Shown here: piece by piece, positions 24,867-36,978 of the stretch
How the letters are laid out: each line of letters starts with the position of its first letter
Position numbering within the stretch: the first letter of the stretch is position 1
Source: Muscardinus avellanarius
Lineage: Eukaryota; Chordata; Mammalia; Rodentia; Gliridae
NCBI GenBank assembly: GCA_963383645.1
Contig: OY726557.1
Location: 129,403,174 to 129,467,173 of the forward strand
Direction of reading: 5' to 3'
DNA length: 64,000 nucleotides
Translations under genes and position numbers: made by a program
The notes under the pieces: generated by a model
The model's input: the letters and a program-made list of their open reading frames with translations, nothing else
What the model was told of the DNA's origin: nothing
Database searches by the model: none

Positions 24867-25104
24867 TTTTGTTTTGTTTGTTTGTTTTGTTTGTTTTGTT
24901 TTGTTTTAGGTCTGGGGATGGAACCCAGAGGCATTTGACCTCCGAGCTACACCTCCTGCCCTCTTTTTTATTCTTTATTTTGAAACTGGGTCTCACTGAG
25001 TTGCAGAGGGCCTCACTAAGTAGCTGAGGCTGTCTGCGAACCACAATCCTCCGGTCTCTGTCTCCCGAATGCTGGGATTACAAGTGTGCACCACCACGCC
25101 CAGC
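24867..25104 (-). mobile_element. B1-ID SINE with (TTTTG)n tail
   Basis: gttttgtttgtttg tail, then ggtctggggatggaacccag through accaccacgcccagct. Confidence 0.92.
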
Positions 25105-26260
25105 TGAATGCCTGTATTTCTGAGATAAGTTTGCAGGACTTTGTTTCACAGACTGCCTCCTCTAATATCTATTTCTTAACAACCTTCTTGTAAACATTTT
25201 GTCTTGACCGCTCTGCCTTTGAGAAAAAGTGCTTGGAGGAAGCAGCCTGGAGATGGCTCCCTCTTGTCCAGACCAACTTCTGCACCTCGCTGGGCTTCTG
25301 TCCAGAACTCCTTCCAGAGGTGACAGGGAGATGATGCTGAGTGTCATGGGGGGGCAGAAGAGGGGAGGAAATAAAGAACAGGAACAGGGCCTCCAGGACT
25401 CCAGGGCTCAGGGGCCTGGTTCTGCTGAACACACAGAGGCTTTACTCTTATCCAGGAAGGAATTTGTGTTCCTTAAAAAACACATTGAGCATTTCATCAC
25501 ATAGAAAGCTACTGAAATCCACACTGCATGCCTTCAGCCAGGGAGTCCCACTAAAGGATTATGAAAGGGCAGCTGATTTCAAGACTACAAATCCCAGGCT
25601 CCCCCGGGGGTGGACAGTTCTGAGAGGAAGTGGTTTAGCCAGGCAAACCTCTAGGGTTTCAGCCAATTGAGAAAGGCTATGGAGAGAAACTTTTAAATGG
25701 AATGTCACTCACACGCCCGGGGTCTGTCTCCCTCTCTCACTCTTACTTGGCCTCCTGTCTAATTGTTTCAGTCTGTCTGAGCTGGTAAATTCCTAAGCAC
25801 ATAGTCAATTTACACTTAGCTTAAAAGCTCTAAGGGGAAACAGAAAAAGTTTCCAGTGAGACCACTCACTTACCTACAATTGCTAGATTAACCTTCTGGA
25901 TTTTAACTGAGTTAACTCATGTGTTTTCTTAGTGGGAGGAGAGAGGCAATTTGGGGAGATAAATGAGCATGTAATGCCAGAGACCCCAGGTTCAAATTCT
26001 GGCCCTTCCACCTACTGGGGAAAATGTCCGCCTATTGCTGGGGATCTGAGTAGTATTCTCTTTCAGAGTTCCTGTGAGGTATTAATGACAATGGGGGAAA
26101 ACCCACTGCAAAACGCTGCACGGCGAGGGTGGATATGACCACTGTTATCTGCTAGTATTTGCTAGATTTTTCCAAGAATATTTATGAAGTCCTTGGTAAC
26201 TAGTAAACACTCTTTGGGGAGTCCAGTTCCATGTAAATCTTGTTTTGCAGTTCAAAAGGC

Positions 26261-26462
26261 TTTTTTTTTTTTTTTTTTTTTTGCGTGCCTGGGGATGTAA
26301 CCCAGGGGCATATGAGCTCTGAGATACACCCCCCTCCCTATTTTTTATTTTCTATTTTGAAACGGGGCCTCACTAAGTAGCCGAGGCTGTCTGTGAACCG
26401 CGATCCTCCGGTCTCAGCCTCCCGAATGCTGGGATTACAGGCGTGCGCCACCACGCCCGGCT
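26261..26462 (-). mobile_element. B1-ID SINE, first of a same-site pair
   Basis: T-run, cctggggatgtaacccaggg, then gcgccaccacgcccggct. Duplication ttcaaaaggc at 26251-26260 and 26463-26472. Confidence 0.93.
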
Positions 26463-26472
26463 TTCAAAAGGC

Positions 26473-26677
26473 ATTTTTTTTTTTTTTTTTTTTTTTTGGT
26501 GGTACTGGGGTTCCTGGAAGCCCTTCTACTTCTGGGCTACACTCCCAGACCTATTTTATATTTTTGAAACAGGGTCTCTTACGCCAGCGCGGCTGGCTTC
26601 GAACCTGCGCGATCCTCCTGTCTCTGCCTCTGCCTCCCAAGTGCAGGGATTACAAGCGTGCGCCACCACGCCTGGTC
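26473..26677 (-). mobile_element. Young B1-ID SINE inserted at the first one's edge
   Basis: T-run, gtactggggttcctggaagc, the short cttacgccagcgcggctggc junction, then gccaccacgcctggtc. It has its own duplication caaaaggcattttt (26465-26478; 26678-26691) overlapping that of the previous SINE. Same young subfamily as 21892-22087. Confidence 0.94.
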
Positions 26678-26930
26678 CAAAAGGCATTTTTCAAATGAGT
26701 GAAAAGTGGGAGTAAGTTGGATTTCCCAGACAGCATTTGCATTTTCTCTATCCAGGGTCCTCTCGGTGCCCTGCCTGGGGTTTGCCTTTCACTGGTTCTG
26801 GGCATCCTCCTAATTAATGTCAGTAGAGCATGCAGCCAGCCTGCAGGATGCACCAAATGAGACTCTTATAAAGGAATGCTCACAATGTACTATGTTAGAA
26901 ACATTAGATGAGGTTTGCTGGTTTGTTTGT

Positions 26931-27117
26931 TTATTTTTGGTAGAACTCAGAGGTATTCTACCTCTGAGCTACACCCCCAGCCCTATTTTAAAATTTTTAT
27001 TTGGAAAGGTCTCCCTAGGTTGATGAGAGTGTCACTACTTGCTGAAGCTCTCCTCTACCTGTGATCCTCCTTTTTCAGCACCCCTCCCACCCTGAAGGCA
27101 TTTGCCACCATGCTCAG
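26931..27117 (-). mobile_element. Old B1-ID SINE
   Basis: gaactcagaggtattctacc, gagctacacccccagccct, then a strongly diverged B1 half ending gccaccatgctcag. Confidence 0.8.
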
Positions 27118-27182
27118 ATGCATGAGATTTTTAAACTGACTAAGAAATAGAGGTTAAGAGCTGGGATTTTATAGCAAGGAAG

Positions 27183-27183
<1 letters not shown>

Positions 27184-27260
<77 letters not shown>
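27184..27260. repeat. (CT)n microsatellite
   Basis: About 38 pure CT units abutting a reversed SINE. Confidence 0.97.
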
Positions 27261-27267
<7 letters not shown>

Positions 27268-27467
27268 CCGGGTCTGGGGATGGAGCCCAGGGGCATTTGG
27301 CCTCCAAGCTACATCCCCTGCCCCATTTTTTAATTCTTTACTTTGAAACAGGTTATCACTAAGTTGCAAAGGGCCTCACTAAGTAGCTGAGGCTGTCCAC
27401 AAACCGCCATCCTCTGGTATCAGCCTCCCAAACGCTGGGATTACAAGCTTGTGCCACCACGCCCGGG
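27261..27467 (-). mobile_element. B1-ID composite SINE
   Basis: gggtctggggatggagcccag through gtgccaccacgcccgg; its tail is the CT tract. Confidence 0.92.
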
Positions 27468-27608
27468 GATCTCAATTTTTTCAGACTTAAAGCCACCTCA
27501 TACCTCCATGAGACAAGAAATTACACCTATCTGGCTTGCCATGGTGGCTACAACACACTGTACTTGGTCTATAAATATTGACAAAAGATTACATCAAGAA
27601 TAAATTCA

Positions 27609-27808
27609 AGCTGGATATGGTGACACACACTTGTAACCCCAGCATTTGGGAAGCTGATCATGGTTCTCAGATGGCCTTAGCTACCTAATGAGGCCCTCTG
27701 CAACTCAGAGACCCTGTTTCAAAATAAAGAATACAAAATAAGGCTAAGGGTATAACTCAGAGGTAGAATATTCCTGGTTTCATTCTCCCATACCCACCCC
27801 AAAAAAAA
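27609..27808 (+). mobile_element. B1-ID composite SINE
   Basis: agctggatatggtgacacac through ttcattctcccatacc and a short A-tail. Confidence 0.9.
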
Positions 27809-27844
27809 GTTCATAGTCAGATCCCATTATGAATCCCAGCCTGT

Positions 27845-27985
27845 TCACTGCCTAAATTATAACTTACTGTCTCTGAGCTTGACTTCCTCATCTGTAAAAT
27901 AAAGTGTATGATAATACCACATGCTAATTCAGCAGTTAAGTAAGACAGTATAAGTAAAAATGTTCTAGATGTTGAAAAGAGCTAA
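27845..27985 (+). mobile_element. MIR element
   Basis: acttactgtctctgagcttg followed by acttcctcatctgtaaaata, the hallmark MIR core, right after the SINE. Confidence 0.75.
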
Positions 27986-29761
27986 AGAAAATACAGCACA
28001 GTACAGTACTGCCTGTATTGAAAGGCAGCTCTTCATCTTTCAAAGCTCTATGGAGGACTCTGGTCCTAAGAGAATAGTCATTATTACTCTATTCCATTGC
28101 ATATCATGTATATATATACTTTTAATTAAAAATCATAAAAGCTTGAAATAGTCACAAACTTACAAAAGAGTTGGACCAGAACAAAGAACATGTTTTCTGG
28201 AATCTTTGAGAGAAGGTTGCACACCTGGTTCTCCATCAGCCCCAAATATACAAGTATTTCTGTCAAACAAAAATGCCCTCTTCCACAATCCAGACAATAG
28301 GGAGAATAAGAAAATTAAGAGGCAGATGACTAGCACGCAATCCTCGGGCACCACGCGCCCTTTGCAAATTGCCCCTCCACTGTCTTTTGTAGTGGAAGGA
28401 TCCCATTCTAAATCACAGGCTGAGTCTTCCTTGATTTTCTGGACTTTGACAATTTGAACATTATGGCCAGCTACTTCATGGAATGCTCCTCAATGCGGGG
28501 CTGTCTGGTATGTCTTTGTGACTGGGCTTCCCTGAGAGGAACGGCACCGAGACTACACTGCCCCCTTGTCTTGCAGCCTGCCGCACAGCGCGTGGTCTCA
28601 ATTTCATCATTGACGAGGTTCACTGGGACAATTTGCTCAAGGTGGTGTGTGCCAGGCTTCTTCTCTGAAAGGCAACTCTTTCCTCCTCTTTGCAATTAAT
28701 ATGTATTTCCTGGGGATGGACTATAAAAATATGTAAAAATTCCATTTATCATTGGATTTCAATGCATCTATTCACTTATATTTAAATAAATATTTTTAGT
28801 GATATCTATGCCTCTAAAGACTCATATTTCCTGATTTATTGAGTGGAAATGATACTGTTTTATCATTATCTATTTTGATGATGATTTTGACCACAGGAGG
28901 CCATTCAGTCCTTTGACGTGGTCCCATCACAGTCTTGGAGCACCTCCTCAATTTCTCCCACCACAGAAAATTTGGACTCCCTGTGCCAGCCCTGAAATCC
29001 ACAGATTAGTGCTTTCTTTTAGTGGAAAACGATATTCAGAAGCCAACATCTGGGTGCTAAGTGGGTTCATTGCTCTGATGGTGTCCATGTTCCCAGGCCC
29101 AAATAGTAGAGAGCTTAGCAATATATGAAACACAGACATGTACATCATATATGTATGTATGTGTAACACACACAGACCTTTGTATGAATATATATGCGCA
29201 TTCCATAGTTATTTCTATCTCTGTCTAATCCACATTGAAAATCTGAGTAAACTCCACAGCACTGATTTCCAATCCAACACCCCAGGGTTCACTCTAGTTT
29301 CTTCCCTTTCTGCATCTGTAATCCCTCATTTGGCGGGAAGAAGCAAGGTGTTTGTTAATCATATTACATGCGCCTCCTTATCAGTTCTCTTGCCCATACC
29401 GGTTATACCAGTATTATCTCTGCAGCGCCCACACTCCACGCAACATGTCTCTCTCCCTGCTCAGACCTTAAACCGCGTCCCGGCATGACCCGCCTGTGCC
29501 CCTCCTCACCCCACGCAGGCTTCACCTTCAGTCTGTTCAAGCCTGACTGCCAACCCAGGCCACCACCCCACAGGGACACAGTCTTTCGACAGCTGTGCCA
29601 CCCCAGGTTTTTTTAGTGCCTCATTTGGGCACTAACACCTCACACTGGAACACACACTAGGGTTTGCATGCCACTGCACCCTTGCTTTGCTGCACCTGCG
29701 GCTGTAGGAATAACTGGAAAGAGAAGAACAAAGAGGCCAGGAGCAGGTTTTGCAAGCCTCT

Positions 29762-29763
<2 letters not shown>

Positions 29764-29803
<40 letters not shown>
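29764..29803. repeat. (AC)20 microsatellite
   Basis: Twenty uninterrupted AC units with no SINE beside them. Confidence 0.97.
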
Positions 29804-29807
<4 letters not shown>

Positions 29808-30430
29808 TGGCCAGAGAGAGTGAAGATGCAATGTTCTGGGTTGTGACACGAATGTTTTGGGTAGAGGCTGGAGCGAGGAACGCGCAGCTCCTGGGCTCTT
29901 TAATTGCTTCTGATTGTTTTGCAGTGCAGCGACAGAGCGATGCGAGACCCCAGAAACCGTTTGTGTCTGAAGGTCTAGGGCCCCAGTTAGACAATCAGGG
30001 GATGGAGGGCATGAACTGCGTCTGGCTCGGGGCCTGGCTTACAGGAGGATACAACATGTGTCTGTTGTTTGTCAAACTGCACCTGCTGGACAGAAAGCAT
30101 CCACAGCCCAGCAGTCCTGAGAGCAGGCTGAGGCGTCTGCTCTGCTCGGTTACTGCTAAGTCTGAAGATGCACAGAGAAAATCAAAGCCATAGAAGACCT
30201 AGTCAAAGTATAAGGCCAGGCCACTGTTAGAATTTGTGAGCATTTTTTTTTTTTTACCAAATTCATGTTTGGTGTTAATTGCTTTCCCCAGTAGATGCAG
30301 TGTTTCTTTCTCTACTGATTATTGGATTTCCCAGAGCCCCTGGCTTCCAGAAATGTTTAATCAAGGCTCACATATATCCTAGCAATACATCCCAGGCACC
30401 TCAGCTCTCCTTGACAGTTTCACCTTCCTT

Positions 30431-30433
<3 letters not shown>

Positions 30434-30466
<33 letters not shown>
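30434..30466. repeat. (CT)n microsatellite
   Basis: About 16 CT units. Confidence 0.95.
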
Positions 30467-30469
<3 letters not shown>

Positions 30470-32299
30470 ACAACATAAACTTATTTAGCCATTTTCTGCA
30501 CAATGTAAAAGTTTGTCATTTAGGAAAAAATCTTAATAGAACATACGACCGTGGGGAAAACAACCTGCGTCTGACATCCCTCTGAGAACTTTAAAATGTA
30601 GAAAATGCAAATGATCTATAGGGACTTAGTCTATAGGTAAGGAATATGGATTTGCCACTAATTTATGAATAGCCAAGTTAACTGGATTATAGCTTAAACT
30701 TTCTTTGAAAGAGTGTTTCTGAGGATCATTGGCCGGTTGCTCCCACAGCACATCTTTATGAGTTTCAGTGATCACCCAATCTCAAACTCCAATAGATCAA
30801 CCTTTCAAGTGACTTCAATTGAGCAACCAAATCCTAGATTTGCCCTTTGTTCCAAAAGCCAGCTCTCAAAAGTGGATGGAGTAAAGAGGGAAAAGAGAAA
30901 AGCAAAGGTCTCCACCCCACAGTGAGCTATCTAGCCAAGTTAGAGTCATCCCCTAAGTGACCTGTCCACTTGGGAGACTTGCTCACCTACAAGATCCAGA
31001 AACCTTACCTCTGCAGAGCTTTGGCTAATTCCAAGAGGAATATCATGAGCATCTGTAGAGTTTCCAGAAACTATCTAGTTTTCATGAGATCGATTATTCA
31101 ATTGGTTAACAGTTCATCACAAATGGCATATGGCCAGAAGGCAATGAGAAGAAATAACAACCACCTTGTGAATAGTTCATATGCACTGGGTCCCTGGAAG
31201 GAGCTTATTTTCCACCTCCAAAATTTGGGGTCCTCAGAACAGACAGACGAGCATCCTTTAGGTAGGCATGAGGACCTGCTGACTGTCCTGGGAGAAAATA
31301 TGATACAAAAAAAAAAAAGACCGGCACTGGGTTTCTGGGTCATAAGTCTAACGATCTCAATGCGAAAATGTGGTTTCCTCAGAGTCACAGCATCTCTAGA
31401 AAGTGAAAACCATTCCTTGAGAAATCCTCAACCATTCTGATCTCTGAGAAAACTGGACAGATTGGTCTAATCATGGAATTTCCTGGTCCTGGTAGATTTA
31501 TGACCAAAGATCCAGCCCACGACCCAAGTCAAAACTAATGTCTGCACGGCAAATTCAATTATCCCAAATTCCAACATACCACCCCTCTTCCTGCCCCTCA
31601 CCCGTTCCTTATCACGATCTTTCCTGGGCCCTCAACCCCCACGGGTTGTCTGAGCCCATAGTTTTCATCTGTCCCCAAGCTCAAGGCTGAGAAGCGGTGC
31701 TGAGGACATGTAGGCTGAGGGAGAAAGCCACATTCTTGACCATGAGCAGTGACATAAATTCAGCCCCGGCCTGGCCTAACCCCACACACAGTGAGTAAAT
31801 CAGGCCTGTCCCCTCTTCCCAGTCATCCCAAGGACAAAGGAAACAGTGTTAGGGTAGAAGAAGTTATTTTTCAAATAGCACGGAGGCCATGCTTGATAAA
31901 GAAGGATATCTGTTGAGGTTTTCACCACCATTTTGCAAACTACACACCTATCATAGGTCTGCCCTCCACCCTGCCAAGAGGTGGGCATGGCCAGTCTTAA
32001 TTCATAGTTGGGGTTCTGAGCTGCAGAAGCAACATCCGCAGGAAGACTTGGTCCTGGCCTGTGGCTGCACCTTTGGAGATGCTGGGCCCTTCTGATACAC
32101 ACCCTTCTGAGGCACTCTGGGCTTTTCCACCTGTGTGAGTGCAACTCCATGACAAACTGCCCCAGAGGGAGAGGGGCTCCTACCCAGAGCTGAAACACAA
32201 GCACTGTACGGTTTCAGAGCCTCTGTGCCCACTCCAGGCAACACACGCACCCTGTAGTATTCCACCCACTTGAGGCTCATTGTGTGGCACAAGCTGTGT

Positions 32300-32386
32300 T
32301 AGAACCCCTGGGCTCAAACACCCTCCTGCCTCAGCCTCCTGGGTCCTGGGGCTACTGGGACTAGAGGTGCACACCACCAAGCCTGG
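32300..32386 (-). mobile_element. 7SL-derived B1-like monomer
   Basis: ctgggctcaaacaccctcct, gcctcagcctcctgggtcct and acaccaccaagcctgg are a reversed 7SL-type half without the squirrel-specific linker, so probably an older proto-B1 copy. Confidence 0.75.
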
Positions 32387-32439
32387 ATCATAATCTGGTT
32401 TTGTTTGTTTTCTTTTATCAGGTTTTTTGTTTGTTTCTT

Positions 32440-32513
32440 GCTGGTGCTGAGATCCAACCCAGGGCCTCACACATGCTAGACCAGTACCCTACCTGGAGCT
32501 ACAGCCCCAGCCC
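32440..32513 (-). mobile_element. Stand-alone ID element
   Basis: tgctgagatccaacccaggg, cacatgctagaccagtaccc and gagctacagccccagccct: the reversed full ID including the anticodon-arm part that composite elements lack. Confidence 0.88.
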
Positions 32514-32919
32514 TCACAGGCAGGATCCTGAAGCCAGGACCACCTGCGTCTTGGGCAGGGATGGAGGGAGAAAGGCCCCTGGGCACCTATGAGGATTCCA
32601 GCGCTAGGTGGCTCTGCTCTGCCTCCTGCTCCAGTCCTGATTTCTCGACTAAGATGCTCTTGGAGGGAACAGGAAGCAGCTGTGGAGTTTCTAGAAGCCT
32701 GCCATTGCAGTAATATTGGCCAACCCAAGAAAGGTTTTCAGTTTATTTTGTAAAAGCCTCTTGGAAGCTCCCGACCCCTCCACCAAGCAGCTCTCCCCCC
32801 ACCCCAAGACGCCCACCCTTAGGGCCTAGACCCGCCCAGACCAGCCCTGGCCACCGGCTGCCTCCCCTCCCCTGCTCCACTTACCCCCAGCCCGCTGTGA
32901 ATCCAGCCCATTTAAAATT

Positions 32920-33060
32920 CCCTTTGAAAAGGTCTCTGTTTGGGTGAGTTTCTTGGGTTCTGCCTAGAGAGCGGCACATTATCTGAAAATAGGTGTTATT
33001 GATTACAACCAGGTGGTCTTTGTGGAAAGGGTCCACTTGAACCAAAATAAATATTTGCCA
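32920..33060. promoter_or_regulatory. Candidate conserved regulatory block beside CpG island
   Basis: Repeat-free sequence with dense motif-like words: a homeobox-like ttgattac, an E-box/RUNX-like caggtggtctttgtgg and a forkhead-like aaataaatatttg, directly before the CpG island. Function is inferred from composition only. Confidence 0.35.
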
Positions 33061-33079
33061 GCACAAAGAACAAGCCGGG

Positions 33080-33635
33080 CCCTGTTGCGGGGCGGGGGCG
33101 TCCTCAAGGCTGCAGGCAGCCAGGGCCCTTTCTGCCCCCACCCCCGGCGGCCCGGGGGCGGCGCTGCGCAAGCCCGGGATTGTGTTTCTTCAATTAGGAC
33201 AGAAACTCGCGGGAGAGGGGGGCGGCGAGGGGAGCACAGAGGCCTCGCTGGCTCCGATGCCAAAGGCGGCCCAAGGCGGCTGCAGGCTCGAAGCCTGCCC
33301 GGGGCTTGGGATTGTATTTTCTTTGGCTTTGTGGCGCGCTCTTTATTATTTATTTCTTTTCCCTCTGTTTTATTTTTATTTTCAAGTTGCCGGCCGGGCT
33401 GGATGCTGTCCATTCACCCCGCTGCCTTGGAGAGCGGCGCGCAGACAGCCAGAGCCGGCTCGGGCTGAGTCCTGCGGCCTGTCTGGCCGCCGCCGGCTCC
33501 CGGGGGCGCAGCGCAGCTTCGGGGGTGCAGGGCAGGGCGCGGGCCAGGGCGCAGGGGCAGCTTCGGGGGTGCAGCGCAGGGCGCAGGGGCAGCTCCAGGG
33601 GGACAGCGCGGCGCAGGGCACAGGGCAGAGGGGGG
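33080..33635. promoter_or_regulatory. CpG island, intergenic
   Basis: By eye I count about 45 CpG dinucleotides in about 555 bp, far above the surrounding sequence, with high G+C interrupted by a T-rich patch at 33320-33390. It lies about 9 kb after FLI1 and 11 kb after the KCNJ1 3' end, away from either known promoter. It could be a promoter of an unannotated transcript, a developmental enhancer or an orphan island. The long frames across it are composition effects. Confidence 0.75.
33515..33625. repeat. GC-rich minisatellite in the CpG island
   Basis: Variants of gcaggggcagcttcgggggt and gcagcgcagggcgcagggg recur at roughly 20-45 bp spacing. Confidence 0.75.
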
Positions 33636-34698
33636 AGAGTAGAGCTCACAACCCAAACCCAGGGCAATGCGGGTGGGGAAGAGTGTGGGATCTCCATAGG
33701 AGCCCAGCTTGACAAATGGGTCCCTTCTTCATCCAGAAGTTACTGGCCTGGCAGTAATATTGTTTTCTTGAGAAGATGATGCTCGTTGGTGGTGAGACTG
33801 GGTTCAGTAGGAAGCGGAGACTTTGACCTTCTCTGGGGCCCCCTCTCTTGAGTTCTGTTCATCTGCCCCCGCCAAAGCAGACCTGAGCAAGAATGGTAGT
33901 GCCCAGAGATTCCTGAAGGCAGAGAGAAGCGGCAGTCCGAAAAAAGATAAGGAAACAACCTAAGAAAGAAAGAAAAGTAAACCCTTCCTGTCAAAGTCAG
34001 TCACCAGAGAGCAGAGGCCTAGAGGGATGGAGAGGGAATTCCACAGCAGTTGAGACCTTATATTACAGACACGTGTGCTCACCCAGTTCATCTACAAATT
34101 ACAAAGATCCCCTTGCATGGCGGAAGAAGGCATGCCCGGTGCCTGCCGTTGACCTAGTGGTCTATTTGCTGGCAGTATATGAAGTGTTGGAAGGCAGATA
34201 TTCAGGACAAATGGTGTCTACTAAAAACTGGGGTTGCCTCTGTCTCTCTTTAGCAGTTACTTCCTCTCCTCCTGAAATCATAGCAAGATCTACTATTAAA
34301 TCTGAGGTGACTTATGCGCAGCAGGCCCCAGGCCAACTCTTGAAGAACCTGGACAATTCTCCAGTGGAGAAGGGAGCCAGGCACAGAAGGACACCAGTAC
34401 ACCCTCCTTACACTGTATCCCCAACCTGCCTCCGAGTAATCACTTTGGAAATGAAAACCTGGATACGTGGCCTCTTTCTTCTGAGCCTCAGCCTCAAGGT
34501 AGCCTCCCATGCCCTGAGGTGGATGGCTTAGGACCGAGCGGGCAGGAGGTACCCTGCCAGAGCGAAGCAGGCTCAGCCACCAGCCAGGGTGGCTGATTTG
34601 GAAGGAAGGGATGGCTCAGTGATAGACTGCTGCTGTTTGCAGCACTGTCACCAACCTTAGAATACATCAGGTGGCAACCACAAGCAGCTGTTGGCAGA

Positions 34699-34911
34699 GC
34701 TAGACGTGACGATTGTAATCCCAGTACTTGGAAGGATCACAGGTTTGTGGCCAGCCTCAGCTGCTTAGTGAGGTCCTCCACAATTTAGTGAGAATCTGTC
34801 TCAAAATAAAGAATAAAAAGTAGGGCTGGGGGTATGGCTGGAGATAGAATGCCCCCCTGGGTTCAATCCCCAATACTGCAAAACAAAAAGAAAATCAAAA
34901 CAAAACAAAAA
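34699..34911 (+). mobile_element. B1-ID composite SINE
   Basis: A shortened B1 half (gattgtaatcccagtacttg), then gggttcaatccccaatactg and a CAAAA-rich tail. Confidence 0.88.
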
Positions 34912-36264
34912 ACCTACAAAAGAAAACAACAGAAACTGAGTTTGCATGAAAACTAAAGATTGAAAGATAATATCCTCCCAGACTCTGAAGTTTCAAAGTT
35001 ATTTAGAAACTTTCCCCTGCAGGGAATCAGGTTGCTAATTGTTCAGCCCCCACCACCCCACCACCCCCCGTTGGTCCTTCCTCATTTGCAGCTCCCAGCC
35101 CAAGAATCATAGAATGAGAGAGTTCATTTTAGAGATGAGAAAACCCAAGACCCAAAGGGGTAATATAATCCACAGAAGATGTAGTGGCAGCTACATTTCC
35201 TAGGTTTAGTCTAGGTCTGGATCTTAATTTAGATGTCTAGCTGCTCCGAGGTACTGTCTCTTAGTTACCTTTTGTTTGGACTTTATTATTAAAAATTTAT
35301 GTCCATGACAGAAAACCTATGTAATAGAGAATATTTTTACAAATGATAACACAAATAACCAGTAGGCCACCTCCCAAAGGCGACTGGATAATCACTGTGA
35401 ATCATTTGCAGTGGTTTCCCGCTAAACCAGTGGTCTTCAGGGCTCCGTATATTAAGTTGCCAGGAGGGTTGGTAAAAAATTCCTGTGAAGGTCTCAATGC
35501 CAAGGTTGTGCCCTACGAATTCTATCAGAATCTGAGGGAAGAGCATCTATAGTTTTTGAAGCTCCCCAGCAATGCCTACAGTTGAGGACTGGCCTGGAAC
35601 AGTCCCCTCCTCCAATGCCTTTGAATAGGAGAATTCTCCTATTCCTTCTCCTCAATTGCTGGCTGTGCGTCAGCTCCTAGGGGAGTCCTGTGTCACCACT
35701 GCGGGTAGGGCAGCCCTGCCCACTGGGCCATTCTCTTTCCCATCACCCTTTTAAGTTTCTTTCATGGTATGTGTCAGTGTTTGAAATCACTTTACGAATA
35801 ACAAAGCTAGTAATTAATAAATAAGCATGTTTCTTATTTTCTGTGTTCCTCCTCTAGGAAGTCAATCTATAAGGGTGGAGCCCTTGACAAACTTCATGGC
35901 TGGATCCCATTGACTCAGCAGTTCCCGGGAAGCAGAGGCTCACAAAACACATTTCATGAATGAATGGATGAACAAATGAACAAATGAATGAATGAGTGAG
36001 TTTGTGGTACCTCTCCTGAATCTTTCTCTGTGTGTGTGTGTTCACATATGAAGTGACGTAGTTACACACATACAGATCTTTGGGCACTGAACCAAGTCTT
36101 GAGGGCACATTAGCTAACAAAATATGTCAACTGCAATAAATTGTTATATTTAAAAATATTTCACACTTAAGTACAACTTTAGAATTAAAGTGTTTATAAT
36201 TTGGGGCTCACATATCTTTTCTTTGATATTTTGAGGACATTATCTCAAATTAGTCCTTTCTTTC

Positions 36265-36300
36265 TTCCTTCCTTCCTTCCTTCCTTCCTTCCTTCCTTCC
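36265..36300 (-). repeat. (GGAA)9 microsatellite (TTCC on + strand)
   Basis: Nine uninterrupted TTCC units, about 12 kb downstream of FLI1. Such repeats are known EWSR1::FLI1 binding sites; here only the repeat itself is seen. Confidence 0.95.
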
Positions 36301-36397
36301 TCTTCTTAAGCCAGGATCTTGCTATGTTGCCCAGATTGGTCTTGAACTCCTGAGCTCCAGACATCTTCCTGCCTCAGCCTTCCAGGTAGCATGCACC
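36301..36397 (-). mobile_element. 7SL-derived B1-like monomer
   Basis: ccaggatcttgctatgttgc, ttgaactcctgagctcc and ctgcctcagccttcc; reversed proto-B1-type monomer whose tail is the TTCC tract. Confidence 0.75.
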
Positions 36398-36439
36398 CAT
36401 TCCCTATCTTAAAATTATGATTTCTGGTGTTTCATGACT

Positions 36440-36572
36440 CTAAGCAACTTAGCGAGACCCTGTCTCAAAATTTTAAAAAAATGAAAAGGTCTGGTGGTGT
36501 AGCTCAGAGGTAAAATGCCCTTGAGTTCAATCCTTAGTGCAAAATAAATAAATAAATAAATAAATAAAAATA
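36440..36572 (+). mobile_element. 5'-truncated B1-ID SINE with (AAAT)n tail
   Basis: Begins at the end of the B1 half (cttagcgagaccctgtctca), keeps the ID half and ends in (AAAT)n at 36543-36570. Confidence 0.85.
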
Positions 36573-36647
36573 ATATTATTTCAGTTTTATTGTAGAAAAT
36601 GTGATCTCATAAAAAATAAACCTCATAAAAAAGAATATCATAGACAT

Positions 36648-36838
36648 TTTTTCTTTTCTTTTCTTCTTTCTTTCCTTTTGTATACCGGAGATTGAACCCA
36701 GAGGCATTCTACCTCTAACTATACCCTAGCCCTATTTTATTTTTTATTTTGAGACAGGGGTGTGCTAAGTTGCTGAGGGTCTTGTTAAGTGGCTGAGGCT
36801 GACCTCAAACCTGTGATCCTCCTATCTCAGCCTCCTAA
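36648..36838 (-). mobile_element. Truncated B1-ID SINE
   Basis: Pyrimidine tail, accggagattgaacccagag, then a B1 half that stops at tctcagcctccta without the usual gggattacag end. Confidence 0.87.
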
Positions 36839-36978
36839 TAACAACTTTATCCCCCACTACTCTAATCTGTCTAGAGTTATGAACTTCTCCATTTATATCA
36901 CAATTTAGTTTTCCAAAGTAGTTTCACAATCATTTAGTCAGCCCAGCATTGGTGTGAGGCCCCAGATATTTTATGTCT

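Noticed and set aside
30970..31440. A 156-codon frame in the intergenic region
   Set aside because: No recognisable domain, no splice or poly(A) context, and low-complexity-free but unfamiliar sequence; could be an old retroelement piece, but I cannot support a gene.
33182..33779. Long open frames of 150-180 codons on both strands
   Set aside because: They lie in the CpG island, where stop codons are rare by composition; no domain or coherent protein similarity, and frames exist on both strands.
34611..34660. A tRNA-like string (ggctcagtgatagactgctg)
   Set aside because: The similarity covers only an A-box-like word; no B-box or clover-leaf follows.
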